NCBI GenBank assembly: GCA_022652985.1
Contig: JALCRY010000004.1
Span: 1-64,000 of the forward strand
DNA: 64,000 nucleotides
Direction: 5' to 3'
DNA from: Eubacteriaceae bacterium
GTDB lineage: Bacteria > Bacillota > Clostridia > Peptostreptococcales > Anaerovoracaceae
In this document: positions 46,310 through 56,054 of the stretch, piece after piece
How positions within the stretch are numbered: the first letter of the stretch is position 1
How the letters are laid out: each line of letters starts with the position of its first letter
Translations under genes and position numbers: made by a program
The notes under the pieces: generated by a model
What the model was told of the DNA's origin: nothing
The model's input: the letters and a program-made list of their open reading frames with translations, nothing else
Databases searched by the model: none

Positions 46310-47272
46310 ATGATCAGAGAAGGAACAGTCCTCGGTATTGATACAAGCAATTACACAACTTCGGCGGCGATTGTCGATAAAAACGGCAATGTTTTCCGCG
46401 ACTGCAGGCAGCAGCTCGCCGTCAGAGAGGGAAGACGCGGTCTTCGCCAGTCGGAGGCCCTGTTCCAGCATGTTGATAATCTGCCGGATGTTATACATAA
46501 TGTCCTTGATGACGATACGAGAAGAGATATCAGAGCAGTTGCCGTATCGACAAAGCCGCGGCCGCGCGAAGATTCATATATGCCGGTATTCAAGGCCGGG
46601 ATCACGGAAGCAGCCGCCGTTTCAGACGCTCTGGGAGTTCCTCTCATCAAGCTTTCTCATCAGGAGGGACACATAGCCGCAGTCAAGGAATTCACGCCTT
46701 ATTCCGAAGAAAATGAGATATTGTTCTATCACATTTCCGGCGGAACTACTGAACTTCTCAAGGTAACTGATTATTTCGGCAAAAAAGGAATGAATATAGA
46801 AATCATCGGCGGGACGAAAGATATTTCGTTCGGTCAGCTTATAGACCGCATCGGCGTTGCGCTGGGATGCGGATTTCCGTCGGGCAAGGAAATGGATGAT
46901 TCGGTACTGAGGTTCTGTGAACTGGGCGAACAGCCGTCGCATGTTCTTACACCGATACCCCTTGACGGACTGTTTTTCAACTTGTCTGGCATTGAATCCC
47001 AGACCATGAGACTGATAAAAGAAGACGAGATGAGTTTCATCGACCTTTCAATAGAGCTTTTCGACAAGATCGCCGAATGTCTCCTGCATCTCACTGCGGA
47101 GGCAGTATCGGCAACAGGCATCGACAGAGTTGTCTTCGGCGGGGGCGTGTCCTCCAGCAGGTATCTGAGAGGAGCACTTAAGGCGAATATGACAGGCCTG
47201 GCCTTCGGCGACTATTCTGCTGACAACGCTGTAGGAACGGCGCTGCTCGGAAGGAACAGATTATGGCGCTGA
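46310..47272 (+). CDS. TsaD/Kae1-like paralogue (M22 family)
   Basis: The 320-residue ASKHA-fold protein has LGIDTSNYTTSAAIVD at the N-terminus, the metal-binding SHQEGHIAA with His117 and His121 (HxEGH, as HMEGH in TsaD), HISGGTTELL and VVFGGGVSSSRYL. TsaD makes the t6A tRNA modification with TsaB and TsaE. Many clostridia carry this shorter second copy between nusB and xseA, and its role is unknown. It is probably not the true TsaD because the catalytic-site spacing and the genomic place differ. ATG 46310 is taken; a GTG at 46301 is an alternative start. It overlaps xseA by ten bases. Confidence 0.78.
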   Translation: MIREGTVLGIDTSNYTTSAAIVDKNGNVFRDCRQQLAVREGRRGLRQSEALFQHVDNLPDVIHNVLDDDTRRDIRAVAVSTKPRPREDSYMPVFKAGITEAAAVSDALGVPLIKLSHQEGHIAAVKEFTPYSEENEILFYHISGGTTELLKVTDYFGKKGMNIEIIGGTKDISFGQLIDRIGVALGCGFPSGKEMDDSVLRFCELGEQPSHVLTPIPLDGLFFNLSGIESQTMRLIKEDEMSFIDLSIELFDKIAECLLHLTAEAVSATGIDRVVFGGGVSSSRYLRGALKANMTGLAFGDYSADNAVGTALLGRNRLWR

Positions 47273-48543
47273 AACCGATAAGAGTATCACAGCTGAACGC
47301 ATATATACACAGGATACTGCAGACAGATCCCGTGCTCGGGAATATCTCCGTGATCGGCGAGATATCGAATCTTAAATTCCACAGCAGCGGACATGTTTAT
47401 TTCAGTCTGAAAGATGAAAACAGCAAGATCAACTGTTTCCTCGCCGCTCAGAATCTGGCGCATATACGTTATGATCTCGAAGAAGGCATGGAAATCAATG
47501 CTCTAGGGTATATTTCAGTTTATGAGAGGGGCGGATATTATTCGCTCAATGTACGCGATATTGAGGTCAGAGGAGAAGGAGACCTGGCTGTTAAATTCGA
47601 GCAGCTCAAGAAAAAGCTCGACAAAGAAGGCATCTTTGACAGGGCGCATAAAAAGGAAATCCCTGCGTTTCCGGAAAATATAGCAGTCGTTACGGCTTCG
47701 ACAGGCGCGGCGCTGCAGGATATTTTGAAAATAGTTACCGGAAAAAATGATTATGTAAACATACGAATATTCCCGGTCAAAGTTCAGGGACCGGGCGCTG
47801 CAGAGGAGATCGCGGAAGCGATAGATACCGTAAATGCGGAATTTCCCGATACTGATGTAATGATCATCGGCAGAGGCGGCGGTTCGCTTGAAGATCTGTG
47901 GGCTTTTAACGAAGAAATAGTCGCGCGGAGCATATATGCATCGGACATACCGGTCATATCAGGAGTCGGGCACGAGATAGATTTCACAATAGCGGACATG
48001 GCTGCGGATATGCGGGCGGAAACTCCGACAGCAGCTGCTAATGCGGCTGTTCCGGATATGGATGAAATAAAAATGATCATCGGAGAGGCCAGAGATGATC
48101 TCGAGGATAAGATCGGCGTGCAGATAAAGAAACGGGAAGATATGGTAGCTTCGCTTGATATCGGCGCACTTGGAAAACGGATCGACGAACGCATTGAATT
48201 TAGCAGGCTGAAATCAAAAAACATTCTCGGGCAGATGGGCAGAACGCTTGAAGGCATGATCGCCGGGACATCGCTGAAAACAGAAGACGCGTACCACAGG
48301 CTTGACGCCGTGACAGCGGTCATTACTGCCGGACAGCACCGCGCGGACATGCTGAAGCAGCAGCTCGACAATATGGATCCGCGGAATATCATCAGCAAAG
48401 GATACGGCGCGATACTTGATGACCGCGGAAAGATGATCACCAGCGCCGCGCAGATAAAGGAAAAAGATATGCTGCGCATTGTCGTTAAGGACGGGGATGC
48501 GGATGTAACAGTCGATGAAGTCAGGAGGAAAACCGATGGCTGA
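47263..48543 (+). CDS. xseA: Exodeoxyribonuclease VII large subunit
   Basis: The 426-residue product is the nuclease subunit of ExoVII, degrading single-stranded DNA to oligonucleotides. It has an N-terminal OB fold (ISVIGEISNLKFHSSGHVYFSLKD), then the catalytic domain with VVTASTGAALQDI, IIGRGGGSLEDLWAFNEE and PVISGVGHEIDFTIADMAADMRAETPTAAA. A coiled helical region and the NIISKGYGAI end follow. AAGGA lies before the ATG at 47263. It overlaps xseB by eight bases, as usual for a two-subunit enzyme. Confidence 0.96.
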   Translation: MALKPIRVSQLNAYIHRILQTDPVLGNISVIGEISNLKFHSSGHVYFSLKDENSKINCFLAAQNLAHIRYDLEEGMEINALGYISVYERGGYYSLNVRDIEVRGEGDLAVKFEQLKKKLDKEGIFDRAHKKEIPAFPENIAVVTASTGAALQDILKIVTGKNDYVNIRIFPVKVQGPGAAEEIAEAIDTVNAEFPDTDVMIIGRGGGSLEDLWAFNEEIVARSIYASDIPVISGVGHEIDFTIADMAADMRAETPTAAANAAVPDMDEIKMIIGEARDDLEDKIGVQIKKREDMVASLDIGALGKRIDERIEFSRLKSKNILGQMGRTLEGMIAGTSLKTEDAYHRLDAVTAVITAGQHRADMLKQQLDNMDPRNIISKGYGAILDDRGKMITSAAQIKEKDMLRIVVKDGDADVTVDEVRRKTDG

Positions 48544-48736
48544 ACAGAAAAAGCTGGATTTTGAACAATCGATGGCGAAGCTTGAAAAAGCTGCTGCCAA
48601 TCTGACAAAGGAAGATATCACTCTCGACGATGCCATAAAGAATTACGAGGAGGGGATCAAATACTACAATCAGTGCAATGAAATACTTGCGAACGCCAAG
48701 CAGAAGATCGAAACATATAACAACAAGCTTAAGTAA
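48536..48736 (+). CDS. xseB: Exodeoxyribonuclease VII small subunit
   Basis: This 66-residue helical protein (FEQSMAKLEKAAANLTKEDITLDDAIKNYEEGIKYYNQC) has the XseB pattern, in which several copies coil around the XseA helices. AGGAGG precedes the ATG at 48536. It overlaps the end of xseA and is followed after 20 bases by ispA, the usual order. Confidence 0.95.
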   Translation: MAEQKKLDFEQSMAKLEKAAANLTKEDITLDDAIKNYEEGIKYYNQCNEILANAKQKIETYNNKLK

Positions 48737-48756
48737 AGTAATGGAGGATTGATGAT

Positions 48757-49665
48757 ATGGATGCTGATTTCAAAAGATATAAAGATATGATCGACGAGCA
48801 TTTGCTTGACTTCCTTCCTGATATCGATCACAAAACGATAACTTTGTACGAATCAATGAAGTACAGTCTGACGGCCGGAGGCAAGAGGATAAGACCGGTG
48901 CTTCTGCTGGGCGCCTGCGAATTCTGCGGCGGAGATCCGAAAACAGCTCTGCCTTACGCCTGCGCGCTCGAATACATCCACACATATTCACTGATACACG
49001 ATGATCTGCCGTGTATGGACGACGATGAATTAAGGCGCGGCATGAAGACGAACCACATCGTTTACGGCGCAGGCATTGCGACACTGGCGGGCGACGGACT
49101 CTTAAGTTCGGCGTTCGAAGCCATGAATATGGATATGCTCATGTATCTCGATGATCTCGGAGAGCTCAAAAAAAGGATCAAAGCTTCGTATGAAATATCC
49201 AAGGGCGCAGGTGTGCGCGGCATGGTAGCCGGCCAGGTATCCGATCTGGAAGCAGAGGGCGAGCCTGTGACGGTGGAAATGCTGGACTATATAAATATCA
49301 ACAAAACCGGTGCGATGATCAAGGCGGCAGTCAAGGCCGGCGCGGATCTCGGCGGCGGAGATTATGATACGATCAATAAACTCAATGAATATGCCGAAAA
49401 CCTCGGGCTTGCCTTCCAGGTGCGCGATGATATTCTCGACATAGTCGGCAGCGTCGAAGAACTCGGCAAGAATACAGGCGCCGATGAAGCTCAGGACAAA
49501 TCGAACTATCCTTCGATCTTCGGCCTCGATAAATCATATGAAAAAATGGAAAAGCATCTGGACCTTGCGTATCAGGCAATTGCGCCGTTCTACGACAACG
49601 CCGAGTTTTTCTATCACATACTTGATATGCTCGAACTGAGAGAGCGCGACAAAGAGAGGAATTAG
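48757..49665 (+). CDS. ispA: Farnesyl/geranyl diphosphate synthase
   Basis: The 302-residue all-helical trans-prenyltransferase condenses dimethylallyl and isopentenyl diphosphate. The first aspartate motif DDLPCMDDD is at 82-90 and the second is QVRDDILDIVG; GGKRIRPVLLLGACE and KTGAMIKAAVKAGA are also typical. The product (C15 or other) cannot be fixed from this alone, though length fits FPP synthase. GGAGG is nine bases before the ATG. It sits directly upstream of dxs, so precursor supply and chain growth for isoprenoids are co-expressed. Confidence 0.93.
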   Translation: MDADFKRYKDMIDEHLLDFLPDIDHKTITLYESMKYSLTAGGKRIRPVLLLGACEFCGGDPKTALPYACALEYIHTYSLIHDDLPCMDDDELRRGMKTNHIVYGAGIATLAGDGLLSSAFEAMNMDMLMYLDDLGELKKRIKASYEISKGAGVRGMVAGQVSDLEAEGEPVTVEMLDYININKTGAMIKAAVKAGADLGGGDYDTINKLNEYAENLGLAFQVRDDILDIVGSVEELGKNTGADEAQDKSNYPSIFGLDKSYEKMEKHLDLAYQAIAPFYDNAEFFYHILDMLELRERDKERN

Positions 49666-51530
49666 TGAAACATTTACAGGAATATAATTTACCGGAAGAC
49701 CTTAAAACCATGACGGATGAAGATCTTGAACTTCTGGCGGTTGAAATCAGAGACTATCTGATAAAAATCATCAGCCGGACGGGAGGACATCTTGCATCCA
49801 ATCTTGGCGTGGTCGAACTCAGCATAGCATTGAACAGGGTTTTCGACTTCAGTAAGGACAGGATAGTCTGGGATGTCGGTCACCAGTCATATGTTCATAA
49901 GATCCTCACAGGCAGGGCGGAGGAATTCGCCACTCTCAGGCAATACGGGGGGATCAGCGGCTTTCCGAAAAGGAGTGAAAGCATCTATGACGCGTTCGAC
50001 ACGGGTCATGCGAGCACATCTATTTCTGCAGTAATGGGCATGGCCGCGGCCAGAGATATTCAGGGTGACGACTACGCGACAGTGGCGGTCATAGGAGACG
50101 GTTCGCTGACCGGAGGTCTGGCGCTTGAAGGTCTGAATAATCTCGGCGCTTCGCGTTCCGATTCGATAGTAATACTCAACGATAACGGCATGTCCATCGA
50201 TCAGAGCACCGGAGGCATGTCCAGGCATCTGAACAAGCTGAGAGTGTCACAGGGGTACTACGATTTCAAAAAAAGAGTCAAGACAAACGTAAAAAAAATA
50301 CCTAAGGTCGGAGAAGATATTTATTCCGGACTTTCAAAAGTCCGCGACTCGCTGAAATACACACTGGTCGACGGTGTCGTTTTCGAGGAACTGGGATTTA
50401 CATATTTCGGCCCTGTAGACGGTCATGACATACATGCACTTACTGAGAACCTTCTGCTGGCAAGAGAGGCCGAGGGGCCGGTACTGCTGCATGTGATCAC
50501 GACCAAGGGCAGGGGATACCGCAATGCGGAGGAAGATCCCAACCGATTCCACGGCACCGGGCCGTTCGATCCGGCGACAGGAGCATCGCTTGAAGTCAAA
50601 AAAGCGCCGTCTTATTCAGAGATATTCGGCAGGACTTTAACGGAGCTGGCAGAAAAAGATAAAAAGGTCGTCGCGGTATCCGCCGCGATGCTGGAAGGAA
50701 CCGGCCTGGAAGTTTTCAAGGATGAATTTCCCGACCGTGTATTCGACGTGGGCATAGCCGAAGGACACGGAGTTACTTTTGCTGCGGGTCTCGCAGTTTC
50801 CGGGCTTAAGCCTGTTGTGGCTATCTATTCGACATTCCTGCAGAGAGCTTTTGACGAACTGATGATAGATGTCTGCATGCAGGATCTGCCTGTAGTTTTT
50901 GCCGTTGACCGGGGAGGGATCGTCGGGTCCGACGGAGAAACACATCACGGCATTTTTGATTTTTCATATCTGAGCCTTATGCCGAACATGAAGATACTGG
51001 CTCCGCGCGACGGCAGCGAACTGAAGTCGATGCTGGAATATGCAGTCAGCTGCAGCGGCCCCTGCGCGGTCAGATATCCGCGGGGGGAAAACGGCGATAT
51101 AGATCTGCCGAGGATGTCTCTTGATGACGGCGCGGAAGTCCTGTATGAAGGAAAGGACGCGGTGATCTGGGCTGCCGGCATAATGGTGAAGCACGCTCTC
51201 GCAGCTGCTGCCATTCTGAAGGCGGAGGGGATCGAGTGCGGAGTCGTGAATGCGCGTTTCATCAAGCCGCTCGACAAAGAAAAAGTCATCAGGTCGGCTG
51301 CCGGCGGGAAACTGATCATTACTGCCGAAGACAACGTATTCAGCGGCGGCATGGGTGAAATGATCTCGGCTGCGCTCGGCGCTGCAGGATGTACGAATGA
51401 TATACTGAACATCGCCTGGCCGGATAAGTTCATCGAACACGGCACATGCGGCGAGCTCTATAAAATATATAAGATGGATGCGGAAAGCATCGCTGAAAGG
51501 ATAAGTGGCAGACTTGAAAGAAAGGCTTGA
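49665..51530 (+). CDS. dxs: 1-deoxy-D-xylulose-5-phosphate synthase
   Basis: The 621-residue thiamine-diphosphate enzyme makes DXP from pyruvate and glyceraldehyde 3-phosphate, the first MEP-pathway step. GGHLASNLGVVELSIALNRVF, WDVGHQSYVHKILTGR, GDGSLTGG (144-151, cofactor-metal site), LNDNGMSI and the DVGIAEGHGVTFAAGLA transketolase part are canonical. The GTG start at 49665 shares a base with the ispA stop and is preceded by AGAGAGGA. It overlaps tlyA by 26 bases. The pathway implies no mevalonate route is needed. Confidence 0.96.
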   Translation: MKHLQEYNLPEDLKTMTDEDLELLAVEIRDYLIKIISRTGGHLASNLGVVELSIALNRVFDFSKDRIVWDVGHQSYVHKILTGRAEEFATLRQYGGISGFPKRSESIYDAFDTGHASTSISAVMGMAAARDIQGDDYATVAVIGDGSLTGGLALEGLNNLGASRSDSIVILNDNGMSIDQSTGGMSRHLNKLRVSQGYYDFKKRVKTNVKKIPKVGEDIYSGLSKVRDSLKYTLVDGVVFEELGFTYFGPVDGHDIHALTENLLLAREAEGPVLLHVITTKGRGYRNAEEDPNRFHGTGPFDPATGASLEVKKAPSYSEIFGRTLTELAEKDKKVVAVSAAMLEGTGLEVFKDEFPDRVFDVGIAEGHGVTFAAGLAVSGLKPVVAIYSTFLQRAFDELMIDVCMQDLPVVFAVDRGGIVGSDGETHHGIFDFSYLSLMPNMKILAPRDGSELKSMLEYAVSCSGPCAVRYPRGENGDIDLPRMSLDDGAEVLYEGKDAVIWAAGIMVKHALAAAAILKAEGIECGVVNARFIKPLDKEKVIRSAAGGKLIITAEDNVFSGGMGEMISAALGAAGCTNDILNIAWPDKFIEHGTCGELYKIYKMDAESIAERISGRLERKA

Positions 51531-52311
51531 TATCCTGCTGGTAGATAAGGGTTTTTTCACTTCCAGGGAGAAAGCAAAAGCTTCGATCATGGCCGGACTG
51601 ATTTATGTCGACGGCGCAATAAGCGATAAACCGGGCACAAAAATAGATATTGAATCGGAGATAATCATCAAAGAGGATCTCTGCCCGTATGTCAGCAGAG
51701 GCGGACTGAAGCTGGAAAAAGCGATGGAACTCTGGGGGTTCGGACTTGACGGAAAAGTGTGTATGGACATGGGCGCTTCGACAGGCGGCTTCACTGACTG
51801 TATGCTGCAGCACGGGGCATCGAAGGTGTATGCTATCGATGTAGGTTACGGACAGCTCGACTGGAAACTCAGGAACGACCCGAGGGTCGTGAATATGGAA
51901 AAGACCAATATCAGATATCTCGACACTGCGCTTATACAAGAACCCGTCGACTTCATCAGTATCGATGTGTCTTTCATTTCACTTGATCTGATGTTCCCTG
52001 TGGCGGCGAAAGTACTGGCGGATGACGGTCAGATAGTCGCTCTTGTGAAGCCTCAGTTTGAAGCGGGCAGGGAACAGGTCGGCAAGAAGGGTATAGTGCG
52101 TGATCTGAACGTCAGAAAGGAAGTTCTGCGCAATGTGACCGGATATGCGGAAAAGGCAGGATTTTATGCAGCAGGGCTTTCATTTTCACCTGTTACGGGC
52201 GCTAAAGGAAATGTTGAGTTTCTGTTGTACTTGACGAAAAAATTTGTTAATATTAGTATTGAACAAAAAATAGATGATATTGTCTTCGACTCTCACCGAG
52301 AGTTAGAATAA
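51505..52311 (+). CDS. tlyA: TlyA-type rRNA methyltransferase
   Basis: The 268-residue product has an N-terminal S4 RNA-binding domain (KERLDILLVDKGFFTSREKAKASIMAGLIYVDG) and a C-terminal FtsJ/Rossmann SAM domain (CMDMGASTGGFTDCMLQHGASKVYAIDVGYGQL, ISIDVSFISLDLMFP, LVKPQFEAGR). Known homologues put 2'-O-methyl groups on cytidines of 16S and/or 23S rRNA. The GTG start at 51505 follows GAAAGG within the dxs end. It ends the isoprenoid cluster; nadK, argR and recN, which often follow in clostridia, do not. Confidence 0.93.
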   Translation: MADLKERLDILLVDKGFFTSREKAKASIMAGLIYVDGAISDKPGTKIDIESEIIIKEDLCPYVSRGGLKLEKAMELWGFGLDGKVCMDMGASTGGFTDCMLQHGASKVYAIDVGYGQLDWKLRNDPRVVNMEKTNIRYLDTALIQEPVDFISIDVSFISLDLMFPVAAKVLADDGQIVALVKPQFEAGREQVGKKGIVRDLNVRKEVLRNVTGYAEKAGFYAAGLSFSPVTGAKGNVEFLLYLTKKFVNISIEQKIDDIVFDSHRELE

Positions 52312-52342
52312 ATTATCTTTTACACCAAAAGGAGATATACAA

Positions 52343-53533
52343 ATGAATCTATCAGACAGAAATCAGTTAATGGGCTTTTCACCAATCAGAAAGTTCAACA
52401 AGTATGCTAATGCAGCAGAAAAAGCCGGGAAGAAAATCTATCATCTTAATATCGGACAGCCTGATATCAAGACACCTACCAGCTATTTCGACGCTATCAA
52501 GGGCTTCAATCAGGAAGTTCTGGCATATGCATCATCAGAAGGAAATCCTGATTTAAGAGAAGCCATCAGCAATTACTTCAAGAGAGTTGATGTTGATTTC
52601 ACACCGGACGACATCCTCATCACAAACGGCGGAAGCGAAGCTCTCATGCTTCTGTTCTTAACTCTCTTAAACGACGGCGATGAAGTAATCATGGCTGAAC
52701 CGTACTACACAAACTACCTTACATTCATCCAGGCGGCAGGCGGATCGATCAGACCAATCACCACTACTGCTGAAGACGGATATCATTATGCAGACAGAGA
52801 CAAGATCGAAGCATGCATTACTGACAAGACCAAGGTTATTGCTCTCGTAAGCCCTGGCAACCCGACAGGTTCCGTCCTCACAAAGGATGAAATCAAAATG
52901 ATCTGCGACGTCGCAGTAGAACATGATCTTATTATCATGGCTGACGAAGTTTACAGAGAGTTCGTATATGACGGCAAAGAAATGACTTCATTCGGACAGG
53001 TCAAGGAAGCTGCGAACAACGTAGTTGTTATCGACTCTGTTTCGAAGAGATTCTCAGCCTGCGGAGCAAGAATCGGCTGCATCGGCACCAAGAACGCAGA
53101 AATCATGTCCGGACTTATGAAGTTTGCCCAGGGAAGACTCTGCTGCCCGACGATAGACCAGGTCGGCGCAACGGCTCTGTACAACCTCGATCCTTCATAC
53201 TTCGGACCTATCAAGGCTGAGTATGACCACAGAAGAAATGTTGCTTATGAAGAACTGCAGAAGATAGACGGAATAGTATGCGCTAAACCGAGCGGAGCTT
53301 TCTATATTTCCTGCAAGCTTCCTGTAGACAATGCGGAAGATCTTCTGATGTTCCTGCTGACAGAGTGGGACGACAACGGAGAAACAGTTATGTTCGCTCC
53401 TGAAGAAGGCTTCTATGTAACACCTGGACTCGGAAAGAGCGAATGCCGTCTGGCTTACGTTCTCTGCGAGGAAGACCTCAGAAAGGGCATCCAGCTCCTG
53501 AACAAGGGCATCCAGGCTTACCTGAATAAATAA
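52343..53533 (+). CDS. PLP-dependent class I aminotransferase (aspartate/aromatic type)
   Basis: The 396-residue fold-type I aminotransferase has HLNIGQPDIKTP, YASSEGNPDLREAISNYF, LVSPGNPTGSVLTKDE, MADEVYREFVYDG and the Schiff-base Lys235 in DSVSKRFSACGARIGC. RLAYVLCEEDL closes the domain. It probably acts on aspartate, aromatic or a related amino acid; the exact donor is not readable. Codon choice is biased to a few codons (for example AAG, GAA, ATC), suggesting strong expression. AAAGGAGAT is the RBS. It stands between tlyA and mutS with short gaps. Confidence 0.92.
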   Translation: MNLSDRNQLMGFSPIRKFNKYANAAEKAGKKIYHLNIGQPDIKTPTSYFDAIKGFNQEVLAYASSEGNPDLREAISNYFKRVDVDFTPDDILITNGGSEALMLLFLTLLNDGDEVIMAEPYYTNYLTFIQAAGGSIRPITTTAEDGYHYADRDKIEACITDKTKVIALVSPGNPTGSVLTKDEIKMICDVAVEHDLIIMADEVYREFVYDGKEMTSFGQVKEAANNVVVIDSVSKRFSACGARIGCIGTKNAEIMSGLMKFAQGRLCCPTIDQVGATALYNLDPSYFGPIKAEYDHRRNVAYEELQKIDGIVCAKPSGAFYISCKLPVDNAEDLLMFLLTEWDDNGETVMFAPEEGFYVTPGLGKSECRLAYVLCEEDLRKGIQLLNKGIQAYLNK

Positions 53534-53569
53534 TAATCGTATGTAACACGGTTTCACGGAGGAGAAAGT

Positions 53570-56041
53570 ATGGCATTATCGCCAATGATGCAGCAGTATC
53601 TCGACATTAAGGAACAGCATAAGGACTGCATCCTCTTTTTCAGACTCGGAGACTTTTATGAGATGTTCTTTGACGACGCCAAACTCGTTTCCAAAGAACT
53701 GGAACTCACACTTACTGGAAAAAACTGCGGTTTGGAAGAAAGGGCTCCCATGTGCGGAGTCCCTTTCCATTCTGCGGATACTTATGTCGCCAGACTGATA
53801 GAGAAGGGTCATAAAGTCGCGATCTGCGAGCAGGTAGAAGATCCTAAAACAGCCAAAGGGCTTGTAAAAAGGGAAATAATACAGATAGTTACTCCCGGCA
53901 CAGTCACGAGCAACACAATGCTCAACGAAAAGGAGAACAATTATCTTGCTTCGGTTTACGCTGACGAAAAAGGCGTAGGCTTTTCTTACTGCGATATTTC
54001 CACCGGCGAGATCAATGTTACTGAATTCAGAGGAAAGCAGTCGGCGGAAACGCTCCTCAACGAACTCGTCCGCATAGGGGCGAAGGAGATCATCATCAAT
54101 CAGGGAGCTGACGGCGTCCTCGATATCGAGGACATGAAGAATGCTTCAGGTGCATATTTCACCGAACTGAATACACAATATTACAACAAGAGCACCGTCC
54201 GCGACGATATATTCAGACAGTTCAATGTGAAATCGCTGATAGGCATAGGCCTTGACGGCCGGAATCACGCGCAGTTTGCTCTGGGCGCGCAGCTTCGTTA
54301 CCTTATGGAGATGCAGAAACAGAGTATGGACCATATGACAGAGCTCAATGTTTATCAGATCGGCAATCATATGGCTCTTGACAAATCCACGATCAAAAAT
54401 CTGGAAATAACAGAAACCATATATGAGCATACCGTTAAAGGCTCGCTCCTCGGCGTGCTCGACAAGACACATACGGCCATGGGCAGCAGGAAAATGAAGA
54501 CCTGGCTCCGTGAGCCGCTCAATACAGCGGGTGAAATCAAGGAAAGACTGGATGCGGTCGAAGAGCTCGTCCTGAATTATATGACGAGAAACAATCTTCG
54601 GGAAAGCCTCAAAGCCATTTATGACTTTGAAAGGCTCGCGGCCAGGATATCCTGCGGCAATGCAAACGGAAAGGACCTCATAGCACTGAGGAATTCACTT
54701 TGTGTTCTGCCGGAAATAAAACTGGATCTTGAAGACAGCGCATCGATGCTTTTGAAAGAGATCAACGATGCGATAGATCCCCTCGGGGACGTATATAAAA
54801 CGATAGATGATGCTATTGCGGACGATCCTCCGTTCACCATCAAGGAAGGCGGCATCATCAAAGACGGATATTCCGAAGATCTCGACAGCCTGAAAAACTC
54901 GATAAGCGATGCGAAGGAATGGATCGCTTCTCTGGAAGCCAAGGAAAAGAAGCGTACAGGGATCACCCATCTCAAAGTAGGCTACAACAAGGTTTTCGGT
55001 TATTACATCGAAATTTCCAAATCAGAGGTCGAGGAAGCTCCTGACGATTACATCAGAAAACAGACACTGGTCGGTGCCGAACGCTTCATCACGCCTGAGC
55101 TCAAAGAGATGGAAGGCAAAGTGCTGAACGCCGAGACACATATCAACGACATGGAGTACGAGATATTCTGCGATGTCAGAGATTATATCAGAAGCTTTAT
55201 ATCGCAGATACAGAGCACGTCAAAAGCTGTTTCATCTCTGGACGTACTGGCTTCATTTGCCGAAGTGAGCGATAAACTCGGCTATGTCAAGCCTGAAATA
55301 AACGAATCCGACGAGATCATTATCGAAAAGGGCAGACATCCCGTCATCGAACAGTCTATCAGAGACGGCGTTTTCGTGGCCAACGATACTTACATGAATA
55401 AATCGGACGCTTCGATGCTGCTGATAACGGGCCCGAATATGTCCGGAAAATCGACATATATGCGGCAGACCGCGCTGATAGTTCTGATGGCGCAGAGCGG
55501 ATGCTTCGTGCCGTGCGAAAAGGCAGTAATAGGCATTGTCGACCGCATATTCACGAGGATCGGCGCGTCAGACAATCTGGCGCAGGGACAGAGTACTTTC
55601 TTTGTGGAAATGAGCGAGCTCGCGTACATCCTGAATACTGCTACCGCAAGGTCGCTTATAATACTGGATGAGATCGGCCGCGGCACGAGTACTTATGACG
55701 GTCTTTCGATCGCCTGGGCCGTAGTGAAATATCTCTGCGATGAAAACAGGATGATACGGACACTGTTCGCTTCGCATTACCATGAACTTACTGCAATGGA
55801 AGGCAGAACGCACGGTTTCAGGAACCTCAGCGTCGATGTCGCGGAAGAAAACGGCGATGTGATATTCCTGCACAAGATCGTGGAAGGAAGCGCGAGCAGG
55901 AGCTACGGGATCCACGTGGCCAAGCTGGCGGGGGTGCCTAAGGAGCTCCTTGATTCGGCTAATTCCAAGCTGATGGAGCTTGAGGAAAATTCCAAGGAAA
56001 TAAACAGCCCGGAAGGGATGCAGATAACATTTAAGATTTAA
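53570..56041 (+). CDS. mutS: DNA mismatch repair protein MutS
   Basis: This 823-residue MutS1 has the mismatch-reading FYE motif at 29-31 (RLGDFYEMFFDDA), then connector, lever and clamp domains, and the ABC-type ATPase with Walker A GPNMSGKST at 621-629. STFFVEMSEL and ILDEIGRGTSTYDGLSIAWA follow (Walker B/signature), and ASHYHELTAMEG. It recognises mismatches and loops. Slightly shorter than the usual ~850-880 because the C-terminal tail is short. It is followed by mutL after 13 bases. Confidence 0.97.
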   Translation: MALSPMMQQYLDIKEQHKDCILFFRLGDFYEMFFDDAKLVSKELELTLTGKNCGLEERAPMCGVPFHSADTYVARLIEKGHKVAICEQVEDPKTAKGLVKREIIQIVTPGTVTSNTMLNEKENNYLASVYADEKGVGFSYCDISTGEINVTEFRGKQSAETLLNELVRIGAKEIIINQGADGVLDIEDMKNASGAYFTELNTQYYNKSTVRDDIFRQFNVKSLIGIGLDGRNHAQFALGAQLRYLMEMQKQSMDHMTELNVYQIGNHMALDKSTIKNLEITETIYEHTVKGSLLGVLDKTHTAMGSRKMKTWLREPLNTAGEIKERLDAVEELVLNYMTRNNLRESLKAIYDFERLAARISCGNANGKDLIALRNSLCVLPEIKLDLEDSASMLLKEINDAIDPLGDVYKTIDDAIADDPPFTIKEGGIIKDGYSEDLDSLKNSISDAKEWIASLEAKEKKRTGITHLKVGYNKVFGYYIEISKSEVEEAPDDYIRKQTLVGAERFITPELKEMEGKVLNAETHINDMEYEIFCDVRDYIRSFISQIQSTSKAVSSLDVLASFAEVSDKLGYVKPEINESDEIIIEKGRHPVIEQSIRDGVFVANDTYMNKSDASMLLITGPNMSGKSTYMRQTALIVLMAQSGCFVPCEKAVIGIVDRIFTRIGASDNLAQGQSTFFVEMSELAYILNTATARSLIILDEIGRGTSTYDGLSIAWAVVKYLCDENRMIRTLFASHYHELTAMEGRTHGFRNLSVDVAEENGDVIFLHKIVEGSASRSYGIHVAKLAGVPKELLDSANSKLMELEENSKEINSPEGMQITFKI

Positions 56042-56054
56042 CGGTGAAACGCGT

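Noticed and set aside
52288-52306. Hairpin ACTCTC/GAGAGT at the tlyA end as a terminator
   Set aside because: It lies inside the coding sequence, is six base pairs long and is not followed by a T run.
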